A stretch of 64,000 bases of DNA. Origin: Denitrovibrio sp. Lineage in GTDB: Bacteria > Chrysiogenota > Deferribacteres > Deferribacterales > Geovibrionaceae. Position 1 is the stretch's first letter; each line of letters begins with the position of its first letter. The stretch covers positions 186,001-250,000 of the forward strand of contig PKTN01000001.1 of NCBI GenBank assembly GCA_002869185.1. Direction: 5' to 3'. Both the position numbers and the translations under genes were made by a program. Shown in pieces: positions 16,631-24,732 of this stretch. The notes below the pieces were generated by a model. That model searched no databases. It was not told the DNA's origin and saw only the letters and a list, made by a program, of their open reading frames with translations.

Positions 16631-17725
16631 CTAAAAGAGAGGATCTATCTTATTAAAAATTTTAGTTTTTTCCACAGTTGTTTGGATGAGGTTGATCTTT
16701 TCTTTATCCAAAGCTGTTATCTTTGATACGTCTTCTGTGAGGGTCAAGAATGCTCGTTTAGTTGTCTCAGTAGTCCTTATGTATGGTATGTCGCAGTTAT
16801 CAAGTATCTGTTGTGTTACCTTAGATAGTGGAGATATACCTGAGATGATAAGCCCTGCAATCTTATCACGGTATTCAGGAACATCATGATATAATGATGA
16901 TAGTGTCACTATGAGTTCGTCCCTAGAGCTAGTTACTAGAACAAGTGTTGAGACTTTTAGTAGGTCAACAACACGCTGAGATGATGCAGCACAGAGCTGT
17001 ATAGCATGGACAATCCTGTTAGAATCCTCCAAATTACCATTGATAGGTAGATTTAGTAGTTTTGAGATGTGGTTAAGTGTTGGGTTAGCAAGGATAGGTG
17101 AGTAGTTCAGCCCACCAAAAACTTTAAAGCTTTCATTTTTAAATGCTAGATCAAGATACTTGAGAGTATTTTCACGTTTTTCTTTTATTAGTTTGTTAGC
17201 AAGTATAAGCCTTACGTCAGCACCTTCGTTTTTATAAAGGGCTAGGTTCATGTGAACAGCGTCTATAACATTACCCACACCACCGCCAGAGATTATGAGT
17301 ACTGGTGCATCTATCATCTTAGCCACTCTAGCATTGCTTAAACCTAAAACTGACCCTACACCACTGTGACCTGCACCCTCTATAATGAGGAAATCGCATC
17401 TTTTTTCTAGTTCTGCGACAGCATTCTGTATTTTATCCTCTAGAGATTTTAGAGATATCTTACCGTCTAAAACCTCTCTTGTGGTCTCTTTGTGGAGGGT
17501 TATAGGAGACATGAAATCTAAATCATCTTCAAGGTCATAGACTTCTGCCATCAAGGCTGCGTCCATATCCATATATCTGCCCTTATATGTTGTCAGCTTT
17601 GGTCCGACAGGCTTTATAAATCCAACACGCTTATATCTCTTTTTAGCACAATACATGAGTGAAAGACTTGTTGTTGTTTTACCGCTGTTTTGACCTGTTG
17701 CTGCTACGAAGATTTTTTTACACAT
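16631..17725 (-). CDS. BioD-like P-loop plus DRTGG domain protein (phosphotransacetylase N-terminal type)
   Basis: 364 aa. The N-terminal half is a dethiobiotin-synthetase/CobQ-like P-loop domain: KKIFVAATGQNSGKTTTSLSL (Walker A variant, residues 3-19), then VGFIKPVGP and DFLIIEGAGHSGVGSVLGLSNA. The C-terminal half (about 215-335) looks like the DRTGG domain found between the P-loop and catalytic parts of long phosphotransacetylases, but the Pta catalytic domain is absent. Such stand-alone proteins are common and usually annotated as phosphotransacetylase-family; their role is unknown, perhaps nucleotide sensing. ATG at 17725 with AAGGG upstream. Confidence 0.8.
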   Translation of the reverse strand: MCKKIFVAATGQNSGKTTTSLSLMYCAKKRYKRVGFIKPVGPKLTTYKGRYMDMDAALMAEVYDLEDDLDFMSPITLHKETTREVLDGKISLKSLEDKIQNAVAELEKRCDFLIIEGAGHSGVGSVLGLSNARVAKMIDAPVLIISGGGVGNVIDAVHMNLALYKNEGADVRLILANKLIKEKRENTLKYLDLAFKNESFKVFGGLNYSPILANPTLNHISKLLNLPINGNLEDSNRIVHAIQLCAASSQRVVDLLKVSTLVLVTSSRDELIVTLSSLYHDVPEYRDKIAGLIISGISPLSKVTQQILDNCDIPYIRTTETTKRAFLTLTEDVSKITALDKEKINLIQTTVEKTKIFNKIDPLF

Positions 17726-17830
17726 GTTTTAACCCTTAGTTTAAAGATTTAATAGAGATATCACTTATATCTATATATGATAGTTGGATTATGAATAATG
17801 GCAATAATTATCTAGTTCCAAAAGTGAGTT

Positions 17831-18601
17831 TTATACAGATTTAACACCTACATATACAACAATAGGCACGGTGTAGATTATACTTTTACCCTTTCTACGT
17901 GCGTTAATGTCTAGGTTGTTAGTGCCTATGTCGTTGGTCACCATTTCACGTAACTTTTGTTCATCTACATCTTTAGGAAAGGATGCTTTTAATTGTGCCT
18001 CAAGCTCTATATCTACCCCATAGGCAGTTTTAATACACTTCTCTAGCTTAGGAGTTTGAAAGAGTTGATCAAATTCTGTTGTAGATAGTGCATGTACGTG
18101 TGATGGGTCACGCATTATCTCAAGAGTGTCGTAAGCATTTGATTTATTTGGATTGATACCAACATCAGCTACTAATACTCTTCCGCCTGGCTTACAAACT
18201 CGTATCATCTCATCTAAGGCACTATCTGGTTGTATAAAATGGTGAAAACTGTAGCGAGTGATGACAAGCGAAAATGTGTTGTCGTCATATGGAAGAGGTG
18301 TGGCGTTACCAATGTCCCAAGTTATATTGTTGAGTGCTGTCTCTTGCTGTCTTTGCTTTGCTTGTTCTATCATGGCAGGAGTTAAGTCAATACCTGTGAT
18401 ATGTGAACATTTATTTGCAAATTCACAAGTGACCATACCTGGTCCACATGCTACATCTAAAACAGTATCCGACGCAGAAAGTTTTGAGAACTCAATCAAT
18501 AACTCCATTGAGTCTAAATGCCCTGACACCTTCGTGAATGGTATTGCTTGTTTTGTGAATTGATCGATTATCTCAGAGTCATGATTATTTTTGTTTGTCA
18601 T
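17831..18601 (-). CDS. Class I SAM-dependent methyltransferase
   Basis: 256 aa, UbiE/Methyltransf_11 type. Motif I VLDVACGPGMVTCEFA, the acidic end of strand 2 ITGIDLTPAMIEQA, motif II NNITWDIGNATPLPYDDNTFSLVITRYSFHHF (post-motif I plus the aromatic FHHF), and motif III PGGRVLVADVG are all present. The substrate is unknown; a small molecule is likely. Divergent from an AraC-type regulator, with a short shared intergenic region, so the regulator may control it. ATG at 18601 with GGAG upstream at long spacing. Confidence 0.88.
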   Translation of the reverse strand: MTNKNNHDSEIIDQFTKQAIPFTKVSGHLDSMELLIEFSKLSASDTVLDVACGPGMVTCEFANKCSHITGIDLTPAMIEQAKQRQQETALNNITWDIGNATPLPYDDNTFSLVITRYSFHHFIQPDSALDEMIRVCKPGGRVLVADVGINPNKSNAYDTLEIMRDPSHVHALSTTEFDQLFQTPKLEKCIKTAYGVDIELEAQLKASFPKDVDEQKLREMVTNDIGTNNLDINARRKGKSIIYTVPIVVYVGVKSV

Positions 18602-18669
18602 TATAGTATCTCCATGTTTTTTGTATGATTGAAATATATATTGTTTATGCCTGTCTGACTTGCTATATT

Positions 18670-19479
18670 ATGTCAATGAGTATCGAGAAAATGACAAAGC
18701 TACCCCCTGTTGAGGTTGGCTATATCAAAAATCCAAAATTACCTATTATTACATTTTTGTTGGATGTGAGTAATGCAGGTTGTGCTGCGTCACACGCACA
18801 TCCACGTGGACAGCTGATCTATGCTAGTAAAGGGACTATGAGGGTTATATGTGATGGTGAGAGGTGGATTGTACCAGACTCTCAGGCAGTATGGGTACCT
18901 TCATATATTGAGCATGAAGTTTACTTTCCTGGTGAGGTTACTCTGAGTAATCTATTTGTCGATTCTTCTTTCATGAGTGGGTTACCGGATAAATGTACAG
19001 TTATTCAGGTGTCAGCACTTCTGCGTGAGCTAATTTTGAAATTATCTCTAACGACTGATTATGATGAGGATAGTGAGACTTATAGATTAGTATTGGTGAT
19101 ACTGGATGAACTAAAACAGGCTAAGGTTACTGACATATATTTGCCTATGGCGACAGATGAAAGGGTTATGCGTGTTATCGAGGCTTTGATGTCAGACCCT
19201 AGTGATAAACGTGGGCTGGCGGAATGGGGAATTGTTGCAGGTGCTAGCTCTAGAACCCTTTCACGTTTGTTTGTTAGTGAGACAGGTTTTACATTCGGAG
19301 ATTGGCGAAAACGTCTTGTGCTTCAAGAGGCTATAGATAGGCTTGGAAGTGGGGTGGATGTTACTACCGTATCTATAGATTTAGGATATCAGAGTATGAG
19401 TGCATTCATTCAGATGTTTCGTAGCGCATTAGGTGTTTCTCCGGGGAAATATGTTAATAATAGTATTAGTAATAGGTAG
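18670..19479 (+). CDS. AraC-family transcriptional regulator with cupin N-terminus
   Basis: 269 aa from the ATG at 18670. The open frame reaches an ATG at 18625, but none of these starts has a convincing Shine-Dalgarno, and the conserved cupin begins soon after 18670. The cupin part shows ASHAHPRGQLIYASKGTMRV and AVWVPSYIEHEVYFPG. Two helix-turn-helix motifs fill the C-terminus: GLAEWGIVAGASSRTLSRLFVSETG and VTTVSIDLGYQSMSAFIQMFR, ending in the family-typical GVSPGKYV. This is the short cupin/AraC class. It probably regulates itself and the divergent methyltransferase; the effector is unknown. Confidence 0.88.
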   Translation: MSMSIEKMTKLPPVEVGYIKNPKLPIITFLLDVSNAGCAASHAHPRGQLIYASKGTMRVICDGERWIVPDSQAVWVPSYIEHEVYFPGEVTLSNLFVDSSFMSGLPDKCTVIQVSALLRELILKLSLTTDYDEDSETYRLVLVILDELKQAKVTDIYLPMATDERVMRVIEALMSDPSDKRGLAEWGIVAGASSRTLSRLFVSETGFTFGDWRKRLVLQEAIDRLGSGVDVTTVSIDLGYQSMSAFIQMFRSALGVSPGKYVNNSISNR

Positions 19480-19483
19480 ATTA

Positions 19484-19518
19484 AAAAAAGACTGGAGCTT
19501 TTAACGACCCCAGCCTTT
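19484..19518. terminator. Bidirectional terminator between the AraC gene and ald
   Basis: An A-rich run, then AAAGACTGG paired with CCAGCCTTT (one mismatch), with A and T tracts on either side. It fits termination of the AraC-type gene from the left and of ald from the right. Confidence 0.6.
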
Positions 19519-19525
19519 AGTATTT

Positions 19526-20638
19526 TTAGATTAGTGAGTTAATATCTGTGTATTCGAGTCCGAATGCCTCAGCTACACCTTTATAAGTTATTTTGCCATT
19601 GATGATGTTAGCACCCTTAGCTATCTCTACGTTATCTTGCATAGCTTTTTTCCATCCTTTGTTTGCTATGTCGAGAGCGTAAGGGAGTGTAGCGTTAGTT
19701 AGTGCCATTGTGGATGTTTTAGCAACTGCACCCGGCATATTTGCCACACAGTAGTGAACTATTCCGTCAACTTCATAAGTAGGCTCTGTATGTGTTGTTG
19801 GTTTTGATGTTTCGAAGCAACCTCCTTGGTCGATAGCAACGTCAACGAGCACTGTTCCCGGTTGCATAAGTTTAAGCATGTCTCTTGTGATCAGCTTAGG
19901 AGCCTTAGCACCAGGAAGGAGAACAGCACCTATAACAACATTAGCTTCTGCGATGAGCTTTCTCACAGTTGCTGGGCTGGACATAAGAGGGATACAGTTC
20001 TTAGGCATAACATCAGCTAGGTATCTGAGTCTATCTAGGTTCATATCGAGTATATAGACCTTTGCACCGAGACCACATGCCATCTTTGCAGCGTTCATTC
20101 CTACTACACCGCCACCAAGTACAACGACTGTACCAGGCTCTACACCGGGAACGCCACCCAAGAGTACTCCGTGGCCACCAAAAGCCATTTCAAGATATTT
20201 CGCCCCTTCTTGTGCAGCCATTCTGCCTGCGACTTCACTCATAGGTGTGAGGAGTGGGAGAGAACCGTCAGCTTTTTGGATTGTTTCGTATGCGATGCAG
20301 ATAGAGTCACTGTCGATGAGACCGTGTGTTTGCTGTTCATCAGCTGCAAGGTGAAGGTATGTGAAAACGATCTGATCCTTTCTGATCATGCCGTATTCTG
20401 ATGGTTGTGGTTCCTTGACGTGCATTACCATATCTGCGTTAGCAAAGACGTATGCAGCTTCTTCTGCTATCTTAGCACCTACTTCGAGGTACATTTCATT
20501 TGTGAACCCACTATTTTTACCTGCATCTGTCTCGACAATAACCTCATGACCGTTTGCTATGAGTACTTCGACACCAGCAGGGGTCATACAGACCCTGTTT
20601 TCAGCTTTTTTTATCTCTTTGAGTATTCCTACTTTCAT
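19526..20638 (-). CDS. ald: Alanine dehydrogenase
   Basis: NAD-dependent reversible conversion of L-alanine to pyruvate and ammonia; 370 aa, the usual length. N-terminus MKVGILKEIKKAENRVCMTPAGVE with the substrate-site arginine region; VMHVKEPQPSEY carries the conserved lysine; the Rossmann loop is VVVLGGGVVGMNAAKMA; further marks are LVDVAIDQGGCFETSKPTTH and VHYCVANMPGAVAKTST. All signs of a functional enzyme. Monocistronic, with a consensus sigma-54 promoter and three upstream palindromes. The neighbouring gene upstream encodes an ACT-domain sigma-54 activator that is the obvious candidate regulator. Confidence 0.97.
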   Translation of the reverse strand: MKVGILKEIKKAENRVCMTPAGVEVLIANGHEVIVETDAGKNSGFTNEMYLEVGAKIAEEAAYVFANADMVMHVKEPQPSEYGMIRKDQIVFTYLHLAADEQQTHGLIDSDSICIAYETIQKADGSLPLLTPMSEVAGRMAAQEGAKYLEMAFGGHGVLLGGVPGVEPGTVVVLGGGVVGMNAAKMACGLGAKVYILDMNLDRLRYLADVMPKNCIPLMSSPATVRKLIAEANVVIGAVLLPGAKAPKLITRDMLKLMQPGTVLVDVAIDQGGCFETSKPTTHTEPTYEVDGIVHYCVANMPGAVAKTSTMALTNATLPYALDIANKGWKKAMQDNVEIAKGANIINGKITYKGVAEAFGLEYTDINSLI

Positions 20639-20676
20639 ATTAATAACCTCTGGATCCTTTATTTGTGTCTTAGTAA

Positions 20677-20692
20677 AGCAAGGTGTATGCCA
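20677..20692 (-). promoter_or_regulatory. Sigma-54 promoter of ald
   Basis: On the minus strand TGGCAT-ACACC-TTGCT, an exact fit to TGGCAYRN4TTGCW with GG at -24 and GC at -12. The start of transcription would fall near 20666, giving a leader of about 28 nt before the ald ATG. Confidence 0.88.
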
Positions 20693-20772
20693 GTAATTTC
20701 AGGTACTATGACTAATATAGTACATGAAAATGCTTATTCTACAGTTATTTTACAGCTTTTTTAGTTAGTACT

Positions 20773-20788
20773 GGTAATCAATATTACC
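20773..20788. promoter_or_regulatory. Upstream activator palindrome 1
   Basis: GGTAATCAATATTACC: perfect 6-bp arms around four bases, about 107-122 bp upstream of the predicted ald transcription start, in the usual range for a sigma-54 enhancer. Confidence 0.7.
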
Positions 20789-20836
20789 AATTTTCGTATA
20801 TGGTTTCAATATTAATGGATGTTTTATACATAGAGT

Positions 20837-20852
20837 GGTAGATATAGTTACC
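20837..20852. promoter_or_regulatory. Upstream activator palindrome 2
   Basis: GGTAGATATAGTTACC: the same 16-bp frame (GGTA, eight bases, TACC shifted as GTTACC), 64 bp centre to centre from palindrome 1, about six helical turns. Confidence 0.6.
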
Positions 20853-20855
20853 GGT

Positions 20856-20871
20856 GGTAAGTAAGATTACC
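20856..20871. promoter_or_regulatory. Upstream activator palindrome 3
   Basis: GGTAAGTAAGATTACC: the same 16-bp frame as the other two, 19 bp centre to centre from palindrome 2. It ends 12 bp beyond the stop codon of the regulator gene. Confidence 0.65.
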
Positions 20872-20883
20872 GATCTTGCCGGT

Positions 20884-22095
20884 TTAAAGTGAGTATTTTT
20901 TTATTTTATTTAATAGTGCAACATGAGAAATGCCAAGTGATTTTGCTGTCTGCCTGATGCTTGGGTGAGCTTCTAATGAATTTTTGATGATATTTTTTTC
21001 TAACTCTGCAATAGTCGTTTTCAATGGTTGGTTTTTGTGGGTTGATATATCTTTGGTATCTGAGAAGACTATATCCTGTTCATTTATAATATCAGAATCA
21101 GTCAGGATTGAAGCACGTTCGATAACATTCTTAAGCTCTCGTACATTCCCTTTCCATTTATGATTTATAAGTTTTTTTACTGCTTCTTTGCTGAGAATTT
21201 GCATCCCTTCGTGTCGCCCAGTGTTTAGGTTAGAGAGAAAATATTCAGCAAGCAAATTTATGTCTTCGTTACGATTATTAAGAGGTGGGATACTTATCTG
21301 TAGTACATTAATCCTAAAATATAAATCTTCACGAAACTGTTTGTCAGCAACCATTGCTTCGATATCTTTGTTTGTTGCAGAAATTATTCTGACGTCTAGA
21401 GGTAGCTCTTTGACACCACCCAATCTTCTAACTTTTTTGTCTTGAAGTACTCGTAGTAGCTTCGCCTGCATACCGAGTGGCATGTCTGCAATTTCATCTA
21501 GAAAAATAGTCCCTTTCTTGGCAACTTCAAATAAGCCTGGTTTACCTTTCTTTTCGGCACCTGTGAATGCTCCAGCTTCATAGCCAAAAAGCTCGGTTTC
21601 AAGTAAATTCTCTGGCATGGCTGCACAGTTGACAGGTATAAAGAGACCCGATCTATTACTTTCGCTATGTATCGCTTTTGCAAATACTTCTTTGCCTGTT
21701 CCGCTTTCGCCTCTAAGTGATATCATCGAATCAGAAACAGCGAATTTTCGTGCAAGCTTAATCACTTCGTTTATCGCTTTACTTTCTCCTATGATGCTTT
21801 CAAAACCTTCGAGAATTTCGATTTCTGCTGATGACTTAGATGATTTGACTATCTTGGTCTCTATTACGTTAGGAATTTCTTTAAGTATATTAAAAAGATC
21901 AGTTATTGAGCCTATATCCTTATTATGGTTAAGCTCTATATATAAAGATGAAAATGAGGGGGCTCTATGCATCTCCATTGAGAGGATGTTATACCCTCCT
22001 GATGCAAGTGCGGTAGATATATCTGCTATGAAACCAACCCTGTCATTAAATCTTATCTGTATGGTAACAGATCTAAAATTATCTGTATTTTTCAA
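20884..22095 (-). CDS. ACT-domain sigma-54 activator, TyrR-like
   Basis: 403-aa enhancer-binding protein. Residues about 8-82 form an ACT domain (VTIQIRFNDRVGFIADISTALA), a known amino-acid sensor. A AAA+ domain follows with Walker A GESGTGKE (129-136), the sigma-54 contact loop GAFTGA (175-180), Walker B TIFLDEI (196-202) and GNVRELKN. The C-terminus is a Fis/TyrR-type helix-turn-helix (SIRQTAKSLGISHVALLNKIKKY). No PAS domain. E. coli TyrR has the same order but lost GAFTGA; here it is intact, so sigma-54 activation is expected. The start is TTG at 22095: an in-frame stop lies two codons upstream, so no longer form exists. Overlaps the rhodanese gene by 17 bp. Likely activator of ald, in response to an amino acid. 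Confidence 0.88.
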   Translation of the reverse strand: MKNTDNFRSVTIQIRFNDRVGFIADISTALASGGYNILSMEMHRAPSFSSLYIELNHNKDIGSITDLFNILKEIPNVIETKIVKSSKSSAEIEILEGFESIIGESKAINEVIKLARKFAVSDSMISLRGESGTGKEVFAKAIHSESNRSGLFIPVNCAAMPENLLETELFGYEAGAFTGAEKKGKPGLFEVAKKGTIFLDEIADMPLGMQAKLLRVLQDKKVRRLGGVKELPLDVRIISATNKDIEAMVADKQFREDLYFRINVLQISIPPLNNRNEDINLLAEYFLSNLNTGRHEGMQILSKEAVKKLINHKWKGNVRELKNVIERASILTDSDIINEQDIVFSDTKDISTHKNQPLKTTIAELEKNIIKNSLEAHPSIRQTAKSLGISHVALLNKIKKYSL

Positions 22096-22495
22096 ATTTT
22101 ATACCGTTCTTTGCAGCTTGTTTAACACCACCGAGGAGGTTTATTACTCTAGGGTAGCCAGATTCTTTAAGGAATTTTGAAACGACTGTTGTCCTGTTTC
22201 CTGATCTGCAAATGATTGCAAAAGCTTCATCTTTTTGAACTATTCTACTTAGTTTGTTAAGAAAATCAGTCGCATTGTAGTTCCCTTTTTCATCAAAAAA
22301 GGTGAGAGTCTTGGATCCTTTTATTATTCCTGTTTGCTGCCATTCTGGTTTTGTTCTGATATCAATTATTGTGATTCCTGTTTTGTAAAGAGCTGTTGTA
22401 AGTTGTTGGTCTTTTCCGTTGCCTGAAGACATAAATGCAAAGCTAAGTGATGTTAAAATAAATATGGTAACTATTGTGATTGAAATTTTCTTCAT
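22079..22495 (-). CDS. Exported rhodanese-like protein
   Basis: 138 aa with an N-terminal signal peptide or anchor (residues 1-22), so the domain sits in the periplasm or on the membrane. Rhodanese signs: ITIIDIRTKPEWQQTGIIKGSKTL, the active-site loop CRSGNRT (96-102) with catalytic Cys96, and NLLGGVKQA near the end. Single-domain rhodaneses move sulfane sulfur; the partner is unknown. AGGAGAG precedes the ATG. The 3' end overlaps the start of the ACT-type regulator, so the two are coupled, although a functional link is not obvious. Confidence 0.85.
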   Translation of the reverse strand: MKKISITIVTIFILTSLSFAFMSSGNGKDQQLTTALYKTGITIIDIRTKPEWQQTGIIKGSKTLTFFDEKGNYNATDFLNKLSRIVQKDEAFAIICRSGNRTTVVSKFLKESGYPRVINLLGGVKQAAKNGIKFEKYR

Positions 22496-22611
22496 AATTC
22501 TCTCCTATTTTAAAATAACACCAAAAAAGTGTAATATCTTTTGTTGTTGATTTATATTTATATGATATCTTTAATAATAGAAAGAATTAATTATATTTGC
22601 GAGGTATTTCC

Positions 22612-23883
22612 TTGTTGAAAAAACTGGATTTTTTGCGCAATGCCAAAGTTAGAGTTTTGGTTATTGACGATACTCAAAAGAATTTAGAGGTTGTTGGACA
22701 ACTTCTGACTGATAACGACTACAATGTGACAGTGGCCAATAACGGTGAAAGAGGGATAGCTATCGCAAGGAAGCTTGTCCCTGACATTATACTACTAGAT
22801 GTAATGATGCCTGAATTGAATGGCTATGAAGTCTGTAAACGATTAAAGCAAGATAGTGTAACTGAGAGTATCCCTGTGATATTTCTGACTGCCAAAACAG
22901 ATCAGGAAGACCTTGTGGAAGGTTTTTCAGCGGGTGCTGTTGACTACATTACTAAGCCATTTGTAAAAGATGAGCTGCTTGCAAGGGTTGGTACTCACTC
23001 GGAACTTTCTATTAAGCGTGCTCAAGAACATATGCTTTCAAACATAGTAGATAAGTACGTGCTGGAAATTATTATAGATATTGAAGGTACTATAAAGTTT
23101 GCGAGCGCTGCATTCCTAGAGCTGACAGGATATGTCGAAGAAGACTTAGTTAATAAAAGTTTTAAGGAGTTGAAGCACCCGGATAGTTTTCGGTCAGAGC
23201 TTTCAGATATCCTTGATTCAGTTCATAATAATTTTATTTACTATAAAGAGATTAAGATAAAGGCTAAGAATGATAAGCTTTGCGTACTTAAACTTTTTGT
23301 CGAGCCTGTTAGTTGCATTAGCGGTCTTATAACTGGTGCTCAGTGTTTTATGGTAGATGTCACTAGTAAAAAAGAGCTAGAGCATCTTTCTATTACTGAC
23401 AAGCTAACAGACCTTAATAACAGACAGAAGCTTGACGAAGTTCTAAATTATGAGATCAACCAAACCACAAGGTATGGATCACGGTTCTCTGTGATACTCC
23501 TTGATATTGATGATTTTAAACGTGTAAACGATACAAAAGGGCATCTTGTTGGTGATGAAGTACTAGTACAGCTTGCCAAAATACTAAAATTAAGTGTCAG
23601 AGATAGTGATACTGTCGGTAGGTGGGGCGGAGAGGAGTTTCTTGTTATTTTGCCAAAAGCTGATGAAGATGAAGCAGCTATAGTTGCTGGAAAACTTAAA
23701 AGCAGTATAGCAAATGAAGATTTTAAAATAGGTGAGCAGATTACTGCGAGTATTGGCGTAGCAAGCACTTCTAAAGAGATGAGCCTTATATCACTCCTTG
23801 GTTATGCAGATAAAGCGCTTTATAAAGCGAAGAGACATGGCAAAAATAGAGTAGTCAAAGCGACAGAACTTAAGGGTGAATGA
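22612..23883 (+). CDS. Response regulator with PAS and diguanylate cyclase (GGEEF) domains
   Basis: About 423 aa from TTG at 22612, preceded by GAGG seven bases upstream; a TTG five codons earlier (22597) lacks this. Numbering from 22597: receiver domain about 17-130 with phospho-acceptor D68 (IILLDVMMPE) and the K120-P pair; PAS-like domain about 150-260 (IKFASAAFLELTGYVEEDL); GGDEF domain about 262-425 with the active motif GGEEF (344-348) and an intact product-inhibition site RDSD (335-338). It should make cyclic di-GMP when phosphorylated. The stop overlaps the next start (ATGA), so it is coupled to a binding protein and a hybrid kinase that probably drives it. Confidence 0.92.
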   Translation: MLKKLDFLRNAKVRVLVIDDTQKNLEVVGQLLTDNDYNVTVANNGERGIAIARKLVPDIILLDVMMPELNGYEVCKRLKQDSVTESIPVIFLTAKTDQEDLVEGFSAGAVDYITKPFVKDELLARVGTHSELSIKRAQEHMLSNIVDKYVLEIIIDIEGTIKFASAAFLELTGYVEEDLVNKSFKELKHPDSFRSELSDILDSVHNNFIYYKEIKIKAKNDKLCVLKLFVEPVSCISGLITGAQCFMVDVTSKKELEHLSITDKLTDLNNRQKLDEVLNYEINQTTRYGSRFSVILLDIDDFKRVNDTKGHLVGDEVLVQLAKILKLSVRDSDTVGRWGGEEFLVILPKADEDEAAIVAGKLKSSIANEDFKIGEQITASIGVASTSKEMSLISLLGYADKALYKAKRHGKNRVVKATELKGE

Positions 23884-24728
23884 TGAAAAAATTTATTATG
23901 ACATTAATAGTTTTAGTTATGCTCCAGACTGCTTATGCTGAACATGCGACACATAATCAACTTACTCTAGGCTTCATGCCTTATCTTGCATCTCAAAAAT
24001 TATTAAAAAAATACCAACCACTTGCAGATTATCTGTCAAAGGAATTACATGCAGAAGTAGTTATTTCTGTTGCTAAAGATTATAAATCTCATCTTGAGCA
24101 AACAGGGCGTGATGAACTTGATATAAGTTTCTTGGGTGGAAGCCCATATGTTGTTATTACTGAAAAGTATGGACCAAAACCATTATTAGTCAGGTATGAG
24201 TTTAATAATATACCACATTTCCGCTCAGTATTTTTCACAAGAAATAATAGTAAAATTAATTCTATAAGCGACCTCAAAGGTAAGAAAGTCGTTTTCGGTA
24301 GTAAAAAATCAACCCTGAGTACGCAGGTTCCATATTTTATGCTTATGCAGGCTGGGTTAACTTCAGATGATCTATCCCTAAGCCACCTTAATAACCATGA
24401 AAACGTGATAATTAGCACACTGCTTGGAGAATATGATGCAGGAGCTTCTTCTGAAGAAGTCTTCAAAGAGAGTGAAAGTAAGGGTTTGAGAGCTATCGCT
24501 TATTCACCATATCTTTCTACACACGTCTTTGTTACTAGCTCAAAAATGGATAAAAAACTACAGACTAAAATCAAAAATGCACTCTTGAAGTTAAACAAAG
24601 AACCGCAAGGTCTAAATGTATTAAAGTCTATTGGACCTTCACTGACAGGTTTTGTAAATGTTAATGATTCTGATTATAACCTTTTGAGAGGTATCTTAGA
24701 AAAAGTTCTTCCTGAATTAGAGAAATAA
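23880..24728 (+). CDS. PhnD-like periplasmic substrate-binding protein
   Basis: 282 aa. Signal peptide about 1-20 ([20 protein letters not shown]). The mature part matches the phosphate/phosphonate-binding PhnD family: [53 protein letters not shown], and [31 protein letters not shown]. No ABC permease or ATPase is next to it; instead it lies between a diguanylate cyclase and a hybrid kinase in one operon. The likely role is therefore ligand sensing for the kinase rather than transport. The ligand is unknown; the PhnD label does not prove phosphonate. Confidence 0.85.
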   Translation: MMKKFIMTLIVLVMLQTAYAEHATHNQLTLGFMPYLASQKLLKKYQPLADYLSKELHAEVVISVAKDYKSHLEQTGRDELDISFLGGSPYVVITEKYGPKPLLVRYEFNNIPHFRSVFFTRNNSKINSISDLKGKKVVFGSKKSTLSTQVPYFMLMQAGLTSDDLSLSHLNNHENVIISTLLGEYDAGASSEEVFKESESKGLRAIAYSPYLSTHVFVTSSKMDKKLQTKIKNALLKLNKEPQGLNVLKSIGPSLTGFVNVNDSDYNLLRGILEKVLPELEK

Positions 24729-24732
24729 TCCA

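Noticed and set aside
16631-17725. Dethiobiotin synthetase (BioD) working with the bioB gene at 37833
   Set aside because: The protein carries a DRTGG domain, is much longer than BioD and is not linked to any bio gene.
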